A DNA stretch of 12,167 bases. Source: Pseudonocardiaceae bacterium (GTDB lineage Bacteria; Actinomycetota; Actinomycetes; Mycobacteriales; Pseudonocardiaceae). The position numbers and the translations under genes were made by a program. Shown piece by piece: positions 1 to 8,056 of the stretch. The stretch is taken from positions 1-12,167 of the forward strand of contig JAICSB010000050.1 in assembly GCA_025937115.1 (NCBI GenBank), read 5' to 3'. The stretch's first letter is position 1. Every line of letters starts with the position of its first letter. Under the pieces are notes generated by a model. It saw nothing but the letters and a program-made list of their open reading frames with translations. It was not told the DNA's origin and made no database searches.

Positions 1-1408
1 TCCGGGTGCTGCCGGACCCGAGGGTGGCGGTGCCGATCAGGGCGGTCTGTTCCAGTCGCGCGTTGGGCGATGTCGCGGTGCGTATCTCGAGCACGGTGCC
101 CGGGCTCGGCGACACCACCGTCACTGCCGCTGCCGCGATGGGCATCTGGAAGCTCAGCATCACGCCGAGCCCCTTTTTGTAGCTGGGGAACTGCTGGAAA
201 TAAGAGTCAGTCGACCACCCGGTGCGGGGGTTGCCATCAAGCAGTTTGCCCACGTCCTTCTGGTGGTCCGGGCTGCCGAGTCCAGAAGGGTCATAGACAG
301 ACACGGCCTTGACCTGCACTGGCGTGGCCGACGCAGGTAGCATCGTCGGCTTGCCGGCGGCGCTGCTCGGCGCGGCCGGTGGGCTGCCGGCGATGACCAA
401 TGGCGCGCCGCCGGTGTCGGTGAACACCGAGACGACCTGCATGCCGCCGTAGCCGAGAATCGACAGGGTGGCGGCGCCCAGCACCGTCATCGATGCGCCC
501 AGTTTGATCCGGCGTAGGTGCTGCGCCCGGCGCGGATCGATCGGGCGCCGGACCCGGCCGCCGCGGCCGCCTAGTGAGAAGAAATCCTCGTCAGCGGTCA
601 CGGCGTTGAGCTCGAGCACCTGGCGCACGGCGGACCCGGTGTGCACGCCGCCGCCGGTGCCTGGGCCGGCAATGCAGCGCAGCGCCAGGGTGGACAGCTC
701 CACCGGTACCTCGGGCCGCAGGGTCGTCGGACTGATCGGCAACCGGTCCGTTCCCAGCGGCGCCGGCGGCAGGCCAGGTGGTCCGTCTGGCAGCGGCCAA
801 CACCCGGTGAGCAGTAGGTACAGCATCGCGCCCAGGCCGCGGATATCGTCCCGGGACCCGCTTGATGCGGGCGGACCCGGGAAGGCGAGACGTGCCTGCC
901 GGTTGGTGGTCACCCGGATCCGGTCCGGATGGTCGCAGCCGAGGACCAGACCGGCGTTGTGGGCCGCGTCGACGGCGCCAGCCAACGGCACCAGCACGCC
1001 AGCCGCCACCGACGGCGGCAGCGGGCCGCCATCCAGCAGGTCGACCAGGGCACAACCCGGGGTCCATTCGGCGACGATCACCGCGACGGTCGGGCCGTCA
1101 CCGCGCACCGGTTCCAGCACATCGAGCATCCGCGCTGCGCCCGGTGCGTCCAGCCGAGCCGACCGCAATGCCCGCGCGACGGCGGTACGGATCAGCGCGA
1201 GCTCCGCGGGATGCTGTGCAGCGATGAACAAGGTCAGCGCGACGTCACGCTCCAGCATCAGGTCTCGGCCCCGCCACAGGCGGGCGGCGCAGCGGTCGTC
1301 GCGGCCGAGTTCAGCCAGCAACCGGTAACGACCTTGGCCGAGAACACAGCCGGGAGTCGGCCACGAGGGATCGGACCGGTGTGGCCCTGTCCCCGCCGAC
1401 TCGCTCAC
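1..1408 (-). CDS. Pseudokinase / discoidin-like membrane protein (C-terminal half of mycobacterial MviN), partial
   Basis: The reading frame is open from GTG at 1408 to the left edge, so 469 residues are visible and the C terminus is missing. Residues about 27-270 follow a Ser/Thr kinase fold but the active site is gone. The strand-3 lysine is replaced (DVALT, Thr59). The HRD region reads GLVLGCDHPDRIRV (about 153-166). There is no DFG. The helix-F segment DDIRGLGAMLYLLLTG (188-202) is kept. One membrane helix (about 303-328) is followed by a Pro/Ala-rich linker and a discoidin/galactose-binding-like domain (LLDGNPRTGWST, 389-400), probably outside the cell. In M. tuberculosis Rv3910 the same parts are fused behind MurJ, and the pseudokinase, once phosphorylated by PknB, recruits the FHA protein FhaA to restrain peptidoglycan synthesis. 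A similar role here is inference. A GGGAGG ribosome site precedes the GTG. It lies 61 bp after murJ, probably in the same operon. Confidence 0.85.
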   Translation of the reverse strand, partial: MSESAGTGPHRSDPSWPTPGCVLGQGRYRLLAELGRDDRCAARLWRGRDLMLERDVALTLFIAAQHPAELALIRTAVARALRSARLDAPGAARMLDVLEPVRGDGPTVAVIVAEWTPGCALVDLLDGGPLPPSVAAGVLVPLAGAVDAAHNAGLVLGCDHPDRIRVTTNRQARLAFPGPPASSGSRDDIRGLGAMLYLLLTGCWPLPDGPPGLPPAPLGTDRLPISPTTLRPEVPVELSTLALRCIAGPGTGGGVHTGSAVRQVLELNAVTADEDFFSLGGRGGRVRRPIDPRRAQHLRRIKLGASMTVLGAATLSILGYGGMQVVSVFTDTGGAPLVIAGSPPAAPSSAAGKPTMLPASATPVQVKAVSVYDPSGLGSPDHQKDVGKLLDGNPRTGWSTDSYFQQFPSYKKGLGVMLSFQMPIAAAAVTVVSPSPGTVLEIRTATSPNARLEQTALIGTATLGSGSTR

Positions 1409-1469
1409 GGTGATGTCACCCTCCCTGGGCCGTTCCGGACGTTTCGGCGCTTCGGGATGATTGTCAAGC

Positions 1470-3152
1470 TTACGGCTCCCGAGGGCTAGTTGAGCCGGCG
1501 AGCGGACGCAACCGCGCGAAGACTGGGGAGCGCAGCGCATCGGTGAGTTCTGGCGTCCGCAGGACGATCAGGGCAAGGCCCATCACGACACCGACGATCA
1601 CCGTCGTGAGCACCAAGTCAAGCCAGGCGCCGGCCACGCCGTTGAAGTCGGTCAGGGCGCGCAGGGCGAGCACCGCACCCACCGCGGGCACGGCGCTGAG
1701 CAGGCAGTTACGCAAAGTGAGCAAGCTGCGTTTGGTCTCCACCCGGCCGAGTCGCCGGCGCAGCCACACCTGCCCCACCATGGCGCCCACCACGCAGGAC
1801 AGCGAGTTGGCCGCGGTGAGCCCGAGCACCACATCGGCGTCGTCGAGGAACACTGGGCAGGCCAGCAGTAGCGGCAGCTTCACGGCGACCATCACAGCGT
1901 TGATCATTGTCGGGGTGCGTGCGTCGGCCATCGAATAGAACACCCGCAGCTGAAGCATCGTCATCGCGTAGGGCAGCAGACCGAAGGCGGACACCGCCAG
2001 CGCGGTACCCAGCCGCTCGGCGTTGCTGCCCGCTTTGCCCAGCGAGAACAGCGCGAGGCCGATCTGCTCACCGGCCAGGGTGAACACCACGGTGATCGGT
2101 ACCAGCAGCACGATGAGGTAGCGACTGGCCCTCGACAGGTGCTCGACCAGTCCTCGCCAGTCGGCGTCGGCCGCGGCCCGGCTCATCCGCGGCATGATCG
2201 CTGTGAGCAGAGAGTAGCCGAGGACGCCATAGGGTAGTTGCAGGAGCAGCCAGACCAGGCTGTAAATCACTACCCCGCCCGGATCGCCTTGCGCTGCCGA
2301 GCGGGTGGTGATTACGAAGCCAAGTTGGCCGACAAGCACGTAGAGCACGAACCAGGCCGCCATCCCGCAGGCCTGGGTCAGCCGGGAGTCCCATCCCCAT
2401 CGCCAGCCGAAGTGAAAACCGGCCCGACGTAACCCGGGTATCTGCACCAGCGCCTGAGCGACAATGCCAGCGGTCGTGCCCAGGCCCAATACCAACAATT
2501 TCGGGTCGCTGAGCCGCGCTGGGTTGACGCTGATCTCCCCTGGTACGAGGGCGTAGATCCCTAACGACACCAGCACGATGACGTTGTTGAGGACCGGCGC
2601 CCAGGCCGGCGGACCGAAGCTGCTGCGGGCGTTGAGAATCGCCCCGAATAGCCCAGACAGGCCGTAGAACACGATCTGCGAGAGCAGTAGATAGCCGAAC
2701 ATGGTGGTCAGCTGCGGGTTGGCGTCCTCGCCGTCGCCCAGGAACAACACGGCCAGCAACGGTGCCGCGGCGATGGCGAGCACGCTGGCCACTCCCAGCG
2801 CCACGCAGGCGACGGTGACCAGCCGCTGCACGTAGGCCTCGCCCTGGTCGCGGTCCTCTCTCGCGGCGCGCACCAGCAATGGCACCACCACGCTGGTCAA
2901 CACTCCGCCGAGCAGGACCTCGTAGAGCATCGCCGGCAGCGTGTTGGAGACCGTGTAGGAGTCGCTGACCACGCCCAGCCCTAGTACGGCGGCGAGGGCG
3001 AGCTGGCGGAGGAACCCGGTGATCCGGCTGACCAGGGTCGCCACCGCCATCGTGCGAGTGGCGGCGGCCAGCGAGCTGTGCCGTGTCAGGGGTCGGTCAG
3101 TGGGCAGGCCGTCGGACGGCAGCTGTGTGCGGTTCGCGGTGTCCAACGTCAC
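1470..3152 (-). CDS. murJ: Lipid II flippase MurJ (MviN)
   Basis: This 560-residue polytopic membrane protein of the MurJ/MviN (MOP) family flips undecaprenyl-linked lipid II across the plasma membrane for peptidoglycan synthesis. After a polar N-terminal tail of about 34 residues comes the family signature VATLVSRITGFLRQ (37-50). Next are VVSDSYTVSNTLPAMLYEVLLGG (61-83), matching the conserved DAFxxA...PN...L region, and a long series of hydrophobic helices consistent with about 14 membrane spans. Length is normal for a stand-alone MurJ, and the protein stops shortly after the last helix (LRPLAGSTSPREP). The mycobacterial orthologue is about twice as long because it carries the pseudokinase in the same chain. 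The GTG start overlaps the stop of the upstream DUF6049 gene by 4 bp (GTGA), which suggests translational coupling. The pseudokinase gene follows. Confidence 0.95.
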   Translation of the reverse strand: MTLDTANRTQLPSDGLPTDRPLTRHSSLAAATRTMAVATLVSRITGFLRQLALAAVLGLGVVSDSYTVSNTLPAMLYEVLLGGVLTSVVVPLLVRAAREDRDQGEAYVQRLVTVACVALGVASVLAIAAAPLLAVLFLGDGEDANPQLTTMFGYLLLSQIVFYGLSGLFGAILNARSSFGPPAWAPVLNNVIVLVSLGIYALVPGEISVNPARLSDPKLLVLGLGTTAGIVAQALVQIPGLRRAGFHFGWRWGWDSRLTQACGMAAWFVLYVLVGQLGFVITTRSAAQGDPGGVVIYSLVWLLLQLPYGVLGYSLLTAIMPRMSRAAADADWRGLVEHLSRASRYLIVLLVPITVVFTLAGEQIGLALFSLGKAGSNAERLGTALAVSAFGLLPYAMTMLQLRVFYSMADARTPTMINAVMVAVKLPLLLACPVFLDDADVVLGLTAANSLSCVVGAMVGQVWLRRRLGRVETKRSLLTLRNCLLSAVPAVGAVLALRALTDFNGVAGAWLDLVLTTVIVGVVMGLALIVLRTPELTDALRSPVFARLRPLAGSTSPREP

Positions 3153-5359
3153 CCGGCTTCCCGTCTTCGGCGTACTCGGCGCACGAGCCTGCGGGCCACC
3201 AGCGCAACCAGTGCGGCACCCGCGCCCGCGGTGAGCGCGACTGTAACCCTGCTGAACGCGGTGGAACGCAGCTGGAGGGTGCTCGGCTCGCCCAGCGGGG
3301 TGCCGCCCGGGGTACTCAGCCGGGCATCGACGCTGAACTGACCCGCCCGGCTGACTTTCGCTGGGATGACCAGCTGCCGGGTACTACGAGCCGGCACCAG
3401 CTGCAACCCGACTTCTCCCGATCGCAGCCCGGCGGTGTCCGACAGGCTCAGCTGCACCTGCATTCCGACCGGGAGCTCATTGCTGACGGTGATCAACAGT
3501 GGCGAATCCGAGGCCGCCAGGCTGTAGGTCCCGGGTGGCTGCACGATCCGCACCGATCGGCGCAGGTCGTCGAGCCGGCTGCTCTCCTCGCTGGTGATCA
3601 GCGCGGCCCGGCTGGGTAGCCCGCGCCAGGCGGCGGACACGCCACGGAGCAGGCCCAGCCGCAGCGGATCGAGCAAGGTGGCCGGCCGCAAATTCGCGGC
3701 CGGGTCCAGGACGGTGGCTACCTGGAGATCGCGCAGGACGTTGCGATCCCACAGGACCTCCGCGGTGACCGACGGAGGGATCTCCTGGGCGCCGGCCTGT
3801 GGCGGATAGGTCAGCGCGACGGCGGCATCGGCAGGATGGGTGCTGGCCAGCGTCGGCAGCTCACGAGGCGTGACGAAACCGGCCGCCAGTAGTTGCCGGG
3901 CACCGATCAACAGCGCGGTGGCCTCCGTACCGCGGACCTGCCAGCGGCGCGGCGGTACCAGCACGACAGGCCGACCGCTGGCGGCGCGATACGCCAGTGC
4001 GCCGAGCCCGTCCTGGGTGGGTAGCGGGTTCGCGGTGCTGGCCAGCGCGCTGGTCACCAGCGGGTCGACGAGTACACCGACGGGGGTGGCGCCGTGGCCG
4101 CCCGGTATGGCGATGCCGGGGTTGGTGGTACCTGACGAGCCACCAACGAGGCTGACCACGTCGGCTGGGGCCGCCGGTGCGGGGATGATGCCGCGTGGGT
4201 CGAGCAGCACGGCGTGGGTCTGCAGTGCAGTGAGGTCAGCCAGTGTTCGCTCGTCGAGCATCTGGTCGGCCGGCCAGCTTACCCCGGTCAGTGGCTGCAC
4301 CCCGAGCAGGTCTCCCACCAGCCGCGCGCCGGTGCTGGTGGCCAGCGCCTCCAGGTCGGTCAGGCCGGCCCGGGACAGCGCGACCAGGTCGGCATCTGCA
4401 TAGGGCAGCGGCAGCACGCAGCGCCCCTGGACGGCCGCGCGCAGCCGATCGAGCCAGGTCCGCGCATCCCGCGCACCGGTGCCGTCGCTGATCCCGCCCG
4501 GGTGAGACACCCGGTAGCCGTGGCTCATCCCGTCGAGGGTCTCCAGCAGCAGTGGATCGACCGCCACGCACACGGCCGCGCCCAGCGGTGACCCCGGTGG
4601 CACCGCCTGTTCCAGCGCCCCGAGCAGCCCGTCCAGCCGCCCACCGGGTGCGATGTCGGCGGCCAGCGGGTCGCTTCCGGCGCGGTCACTGTGCAGCAGA
4701 ACCGGGTCGCCGGGCTCGCTCGGGAGTCGATCGGGTGCGGCGGCCAGCGGCCACAACACGGTCAGCGGGGCCGGCTGCGAGGGTTGCGCGAGCACCGGGC
4801 CGGGCGGTTCACCTGGGCCCGCGGGGGGGATCCCGAGCACCGGCAACAGCAGCGGGACCGACGCCAGCCGCGCGACGCCGCCGAAGTCCGGTTGTCCGTT
4901 GAGGTTGACCAGCACCGGGTACACACCTGGTTCGGTGATCTGCAGCGACTCCAGGTCGGCCCCGCCGCGCAGCGGCACCTCGAGGGTAAATGGGCTGCTC
5001 TGACCAGGGGCGAGATCGACCGGTAGCGGCTGGAATCGGGTGACGTGCGGCGCGTCGGCGCCGCCTGCGATGGCGCGCGCGGCGGCGTCGTCGGAGGTGA
5101 TCGGCTCGTCGCGTTGCAAGCGGACCGCGAGCTTGGTGATCGGGCGGTCCCCGATGTTGACCACCGTGCCGGTCACCCGGAGCACCGGCGCGCTGGTGGA
5201 GGTGACCATCCGCGGCGACACACTGGACAGCTCAAGCCGCGCCAGCACATTCGGACGGTCCGGTTGCCCCATCGCTAGCGCCGCCACGACGCCGGGGCCC
5301 AGTAAGATCAGCGCCGTCACCAGGACGGCTGCGGCGCCACGATGGAGCCGGTATCTCAT
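3149..5359 (-). CDS. DUF6049 family membrane-anchored extracytoplasmic protein (Rv3909-like)
   Basis: The protein has 736 residues from the ATG at 5359. The frame stays open upstream to 5584, but that stretch lies opposite or inside mutT4 and reads as Cys/Arg/Trp-rich nonsense, so the shorter start is chosen. Residues 1-30 form a signal or anchor sequence (MRYRLHRGAAAVLVTALILLGP). Beta-rich Ig-like segments follow (for example LRVTGTVVNIGDRPITKLAVRL), then PGVYPVLVNLNGQPDFG and a central region with TVLWPLA and CVAVDPLLLETL. A C-terminal membrane helix (VTVALTAGAGAALVALVA) ends in a basic tail RRLVRRVRRRREAG, so the bulk should be outside the cell with the tail inside. It resembles M. tuberculosis Rv3909, which sits in the same place between mutT4 and mviN. 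Its function is unknown. Constant linkage to murJ suggests a role in envelope assembly. It lies 25 bp after mutT4 and overlaps murJ by 4 bp. Confidence 0.88.
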   Translation of the reverse strand: MRYRLHRGAAAVLVTALILLGPGVVAALAMGQPDRPNVLARLELSSVSPRMVTSTSAPVLRVTGTVVNIGDRPITKLAVRLQRDEPITSDDAAARAIAGGADAPHVTRFQPLPVDLAPGQSSPFTLEVPLRGGADLESLQITEPGVYPVLVNLNGQPDFGGVARLASVPLLLPVLGIPPAGPGEPPGPVLAQPSQPAPLTVLWPLAAAPDRLPSEPGDPVLLHSDRAGSDPLAADIAPGGRLDGLLGALEQAVPPGSPLGAAVCVAVDPLLLETLDGMSHGYRVSHPGGISDGTGARDARTWLDRLRAAVQGRCVLPLPYADADLVALSRAGLTDLEALATSTGARLVGDLLGVQPLTGVSWPADQMLDERTLADLTALQTHAVLLDPRGIIPAPAAPADVVSLVGGSSGTTNPGIAIPGGHGATPVGVLVDPLVTSALASTANPLPTQDGLGALAYRAASGRPVVLVPPRRWQVRGTEATALLIGARQLLAAGFVTPRELPTLASTHPADAAVALTYPPQAGAQEIPPSVTAEVLWDRNVLRDLQVATVLDPAANLRPATLLDPLRLGLLRGVSAAWRGLPSRAALITSEESSRLDDLRRSVRIVQPPGTYSLAASDSPLLITVSNELPVGMQVQLSLSDTAGLRSGEVGLQLVPARSTRQLVIPAKVSRAGQFSVDARLSTPGGTPLGEPSTLQLRSTAFSRVTVALTAGAGAALVALVARRLVRRVRRRREAG

Positions 5360-5384
5360 CCCGAAGTTCTCATCTGCGGGCCCC

Positions 5385-5900
5385 TCATGCGGAGTCCGCG
5401 AGCATCGTGGTGGCGCGCTGGACCAGGCGTCGCTCGTCGGCGTAGGCCAGCCGTGCCGGCAGATCAGCCAGCGCCACCCAGGCCACCTCGGTGACCTCGA
5501 CGTCAGCGTCGGACAGCTCGCCGCCCACCGCGCGCAGCAGGAAGTGGTGCACCGTCTTGTGCACCCGGCGATCTTCGGCGACAAACCAGTAGTCGATGCT
5601 GCCCAAGGCGGCCATCACCGCGCTGTCGATGCCGGTCTCCTCGGCCACCTCACGCACGGCTGCCTGTTCCGCGGTCTCGCCGTCCTCGACGTGCCCCTTG
5701 GGCAGCGACCACAGCAGCCGGCCGCGCCGGTCCAGCCGGCCGATCACGGCTGCTCGCCCGGTCTCGGTGTCCACCACCAGCCCACCGGCTGAGGTCTCCG
5801 CCACGGTGCGCATCCGGGCGGAGCGACTCTTGCCGCTGCTTTGGCCAGATGCCTTGCGCGCATCCTTGTCTCGGCTGGACTTTCTGGAGCGCGCAGGCAT
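5385..5900 (-). CDS. mutT4: Nudix hydrolase, MutT4-like
   Basis: The protein has 171 residues from the ATG at 5900. A basic, low-complexity N-terminal tail ([20 protein letters not shown]) precedes the Nudix fold, as in mycobacterial MutT4. The Nudix box is complete at about 69-91: GHVEDGE, then seven residues, then REVAEETGI, giving G-x5-E-x7-REVxEExGI with all metal-binding glutamates. Other family features are [19 protein letters not shown] and ADERRL near the C terminus. The enzyme should hydrolyse nucleoside diphosphates linked to other moieties. MutT4 proteins are grouped with mutagenesis-preventing Nudix enzymes, but the true substrate cannot be read from sequence. An upstream in-frame start at 6029 is rejected because it would run into pcnA. 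A TACCAT box ends 7 nt before the ATG and no Shine-Dalgarno is seen, so the message may be leaderless. It is the first gene of the mutT4-DUF6049-murJ-pseudokinase set. Confidence 0.92.
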   Translation of the reverse strand: MPARSRKSSRDKDARKASGQSSGKSRSARMRTVAETSAGGLVVDTETGRAAVIGRLDRRGRLLWSLPKGHVEDGETAEQAAVREVAEETGIDSAVMAALGSIDYWFVAEDRRVHKTVHHFLLRAVGGELSDADVEVTEVAWVALADLPARLAYADERRLVQRATTMLADSA

Positions 5901-5974
5901 GGCGCCGATGGTATCGGCGTCGCCGCCTTGCCCGTGGGCCAGTCGTCGCAACGGAGCGGTTACCCTCGCTCCTC
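5901..5974. promoter_or_regulatory. Divergent mutT4 / pcnA promoter region, probable leaderless starts
   Basis: The 74-bp spacer separates two outward-facing start codons. On the minus strand TACCAT (5913-5908) is followed by 7 nt and the mutT4 ATG. On the plus strand TACCCT (5961-5966) is followed by 8 nt and the pcnA GTG. Both match the actinobacterial -10 consensus TAnnnT at the distance that would place transcription initiation on or beside the start codon. Neither start has a well-placed Shine-Dalgarno; a GGAG at 5953-5956 lies 18 nt from the GTG. No clear -35 boxes were found. The assignment is inference from spacing. Confidence 0.5.
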
Positions 5975-7444
5975 GTGTCACCCTCACCTTCCGCGCTCGG
6001 AAATCGCATCCCGGCCGCGAGTCACGCACAGCACAATGCCATCGTGGAGCTACTCCGGATCGCGCCGGTCGCCGACGAGCTGGCCGCCCGGTTCACCGCG
6101 GCCGGCCATTGCCTGTACCTGGTCGGCGGCAGCGTGCGCGACGCGCTGTTGGGCAGGTTGGGCACCGACCTGGATTTCACCACCGACGCGCGACCGGACT
6201 CGATCCAAGCGATCCTGGCGGGCTGGGCGGACGCCGTGTGGGGCACCGGGATCGCCTTCGGCACCGTCGGCGCGACGCGGGCCGGCATCCAGTGTGAGAT
6301 CACCACCTTCCGGGCGGACCGCTACGACCGGGTGTCGCGCAATCCCGACGTCGTCTTCGGCGACACGGTTGAGGGCGACCTGGCTCGCCGAGATTTCACC
6401 GTCAACGCGATGGCTGTCCAACTGCCGTTGCGTGGGGCTGGCGGCATCGTCGACCCGCACGGCGGGATGGCCGCACTGGCGCGCCGTGAGCTGGACACCC
6501 CCGCGACGCCGGAGGAGTCCTTCGCCGACGACCCGCTGCGGATGCTGCGCGCGGCCCGGTTCGTCTCGCAGCTCGGCTTCACCCTGGCCCCGCGGGTCCG
6601 GGAGGCGCTGGTTGCGATGGCGGGCGAGATCCGCCGGATCACCGTCGAGCGGGTGTCCGCGGAGCTGTCCAAACTGCTGCTCGGGACCAATCCGCGGGCC
6701 GGCGTAGAGCTGATGGTGGACACCGGGCTGGCCGAACATGTGCTGCCCGAGGTGCCCGCGATGCGCCTGGAGATCGACGAACATCACCAGCACAAGGACG
6801 TCTACACGCATTCGTTGATCGTCCTTGAGCAGGCGATCGCGCTGGAGGACGGCGAGCCCGATCTGGTGCTGCGGTTGGCGGCGTTGCTGCACGACATCGG
6901 CAAGCCGGCCACCCGCCGCCACGAGCCCGCCGGCGGGGTGAGCTTTCACCATCACGAGGTCGTCGGGGCCAAGCTGGTCCGCAAGCGGTTGCGCGCGCTG
7001 CGCTACCCCACCCGGGTCATCGACGATGTCGCCACGCTGGTCTTCCTGCATTTGCGGTTCCACGGCTACGGCGGCGGCGAGTGGACCGACTCGGCGGTGC
7101 GCCGCTACGTCACCGACGCCGGTGATCTGCTGCCCCGGCTGCACAAGCTCGTCCGGGCCGACTGCACCACCCGCAACCGTCGCAAGGCGCTCGCGCTGCA
7201 ACGCACCTATGACGATCTGGAGTCGCGCATCGAGCGGATCCGCGCCGAGGAAGACCTCGCCGCGGTACGACCGGACCTGGACGGTAACGCGATCATGGAA
7301 CTGCTCGGGTTGCCGCCGGGTCCGCTGGTCGGTCAGGCGTGGCGACACCTCAAAGAGGTGCGCCTGGACCGTGGCCCGCTGTCCCGCGAGCAGGCCGAGG
7401 CGGAGCTGCGCCAGTGGGCGCAGGACAACCTCCGTGAGCCCTGA
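5975..7444 (+). CDS. pcnA: CCA-adding enzyme / tRNA nucleotidyltransferase
   Basis: The protein has 489 residues from GTG at 5975. It belongs to the class II nucleotidyltransferase superfamily that builds or repairs the 3' CCA end of tRNA. The catalytic head has [14 protein letters not shown] (47-60) and DLDFTT (65-70), with metal-binding Asp65 and Asp67. These are followed by [10 protein letters not shown] and the nucleotide-selecting region [20 protein letters not shown]-terminal HD domain ([47 protein letters not shown]) supplies the usual phosphohydrolase ligands. This matches the mycobacterial PcnA layout, length and near-exact motifs. The frame is open upstream, but GTG at 5975 is preferred because it leaves room for the divergent mutT4 promoter and lies 8 nt from a TACCCT -10 box. 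The 3' end overlaps idi by 11 bp. Despite the symbol, it is a CCA enzyme rather than a poly(A) polymerase by similarity to Rv3907c. Confidence 0.93.
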   Translation: MSPSPSALGNRIPAASHAQHNAIVELLRIAPVADELAARFTAAGHCLYLVGGSVRDALLGRLGTDLDFTTDARPDSIQAILAGWADAVWGTGIAFGTVGATRAGIQCEITTFRADRYDRVSRNPDVVFGDTVEGDLARRDFTVNAMAVQLPLRGAGGIVDPHGGMAALARRELDTPATPEESFADDPLRMLRAARFVSQLGFTLAPRVREALVAMAGEIRRITVERVSAELSKLLLGTNPRAGVELMVDTGLAEHVLPEVPAMRLEIDEHHQHKDVYTHSLIVLEQAIALEDGEPDLVLRLAALLHDIGKPATRRHEPAGGVSFHHHEVVGAKLVRKRLRALRYPTRVIDDVATLVFLHLRFHGYGGGEWTDSAVRRYVTDAGDLLPRLHKLVRADCTTRNRRKALALQRTYDDLESRIERIRAEEDLAAVRPDLDGNAIMELLGLPPGPLVGQAWRHLKEVRLDRGPLSREQAEAELRQWAQDNLREP

Positions 7445-8018
7445 CGACGCCCCGGTCGTCTTGCTCGACGATCAGTTGCAGCCGATCGGGCAGTTGCCCA
7501 AGTCCCAAGTGCACCATGCTGCGACGCCGCTGCATTTGGCGTTCTCCTGCTACATCTTCGACGGCTCCGGCGCCGTGCTGATGACCCGCCGCGCGGTCAG
7601 CAAACGGACCTGGCCAGGGGTGTGGACGAACACCTGCTGCGGTCATCCGTTGCCCGGTGAGGCATCCGCCGACGCGGCCGCCCGGCGACTGCGTGAGGAG
7701 CTGGGGTTGCGCCTGGTGCGCTCGGCAGTGGCACTGCCCGACTTCCGCTACCGGGCCGTGGCGGCCGACGGCGTGGTGGAAAACGAGTTCTGCCCCGTGC
7801 TCGTCGGCACCGTCGACGGCGAACCCCGGCTGGATCCGTCCGAGGTCCTGGAATACCAGTGGGTGCCCTGGCCCGACGTGGTGACCCTCGCCGAGACCGC
7901 CCCCTGGGCGATCAGCCCGTGGTCAGCCCTCCAGATCCCGCAACTCTCCGCCCTAACCCCCCACCCCGCATCCCTCCTCACAGCGGCTCCACCCCGACAT
8001 GGGGACATATCGGGGTAA
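7434..8018 (+). CDS. idi: Isopentenyl-diphosphate delta-isomerase, type I
   Basis: The protein has 194 residues from GTG at 7434. It interconverts isopentenyl and dimethylallyl diphosphate, feeding polyprenyl carriers, menaquinone and carotenoids. It has the type I (Nudix-fold) signature: metal ligands His27/28 and His34 (VHHAATPLHLAF), TRRAVSKRTWPGVWTNTCCGHP with catalytic Cys69 and His71, a Nudix-like helix (GEASADAAARRLREELGL), PDFRYRA, and ENEFCPV with Glu116 and Glu118. PWAISPW closes the fold. Length is close to E. coli Idi (182). The start lies inside the end of pcnA (11-bp overlap), so the two are probably co-transcribed and idi translation is coupled. No good independent ribosome site is seen. 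The last seven residues, RHGDISG, and the TAA are encoded by one arm of a 27-bp inverted repeat, so the natural C terminus may have been replaced or extended. Confidence 0.94.
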   Translation: MSPDDAPVVLLDDQLQPIGQLPKSQVHHAATPLHLAFSCYIFDGSGAVLMTRRAVSKRTWPGVWTNTCCGHPLPGEASADAAARRLREELGLRLVRSAVALPDFRYRAVAADGVVENEFCPVLVGTVDGEPRLDPSEVLEYQWVPWPDVVTLAETAPWAISPWSALQIPQLSALTPHPASLLTAAPPRHGDISG

Positions 8019-8056
8019 AACAGCTCCCCTTTACCCCGATATGTCCCCATGTCGGG
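7993..8056. repeat. Perfect 27-bp inverted repeat between convergent genes (possible bidirectional terminator)
   Basis: The left arm (7993-8019, beginning CCCGACATGG and ending GGGGTAAA) is exactly complementary to the right arm (8030-8056). The loop is 10 nt (ACAGCTCCCC). Pairing breaks just outside the outer ends (C versus T). The stop codons of idi (TAA 8016-8018) and of the minus-strand MFS gene (TAA read from 8033-8031) sit in the inner ends of the arms. A long stem between convergent genes suggests a bidirectional transcription barrier. However, no U-tract follows either arm, so it is not a classical intrinsic terminator. An inserted palindromic element is the alternative. Confidence 0.85.

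Noticed and set aside
468..1328. 286-codon plus-strand frame at the left end
   Set aside because: Ser/Arg-rich antisense shadow of the pseudokinase gene, whose domains are recognisable on the minus strand.
5360..5584. 75-residue N-terminal extension of the DUF6049 protein
   Set aside because: It overlaps mutT4, is rich in Cys, Arg and Trp with no family resemblance, and the ATG at 5359 begins an obvious signal sequence.
6050..7348. Long open frame (432 codons) on the minus strand opposite pcnA
   Set aside because: pcnA has complete motifs along this whole stretch. The antisense frame is Gln/Arg/Gly-rich, typical of the mirror frame of a high-GC gene.
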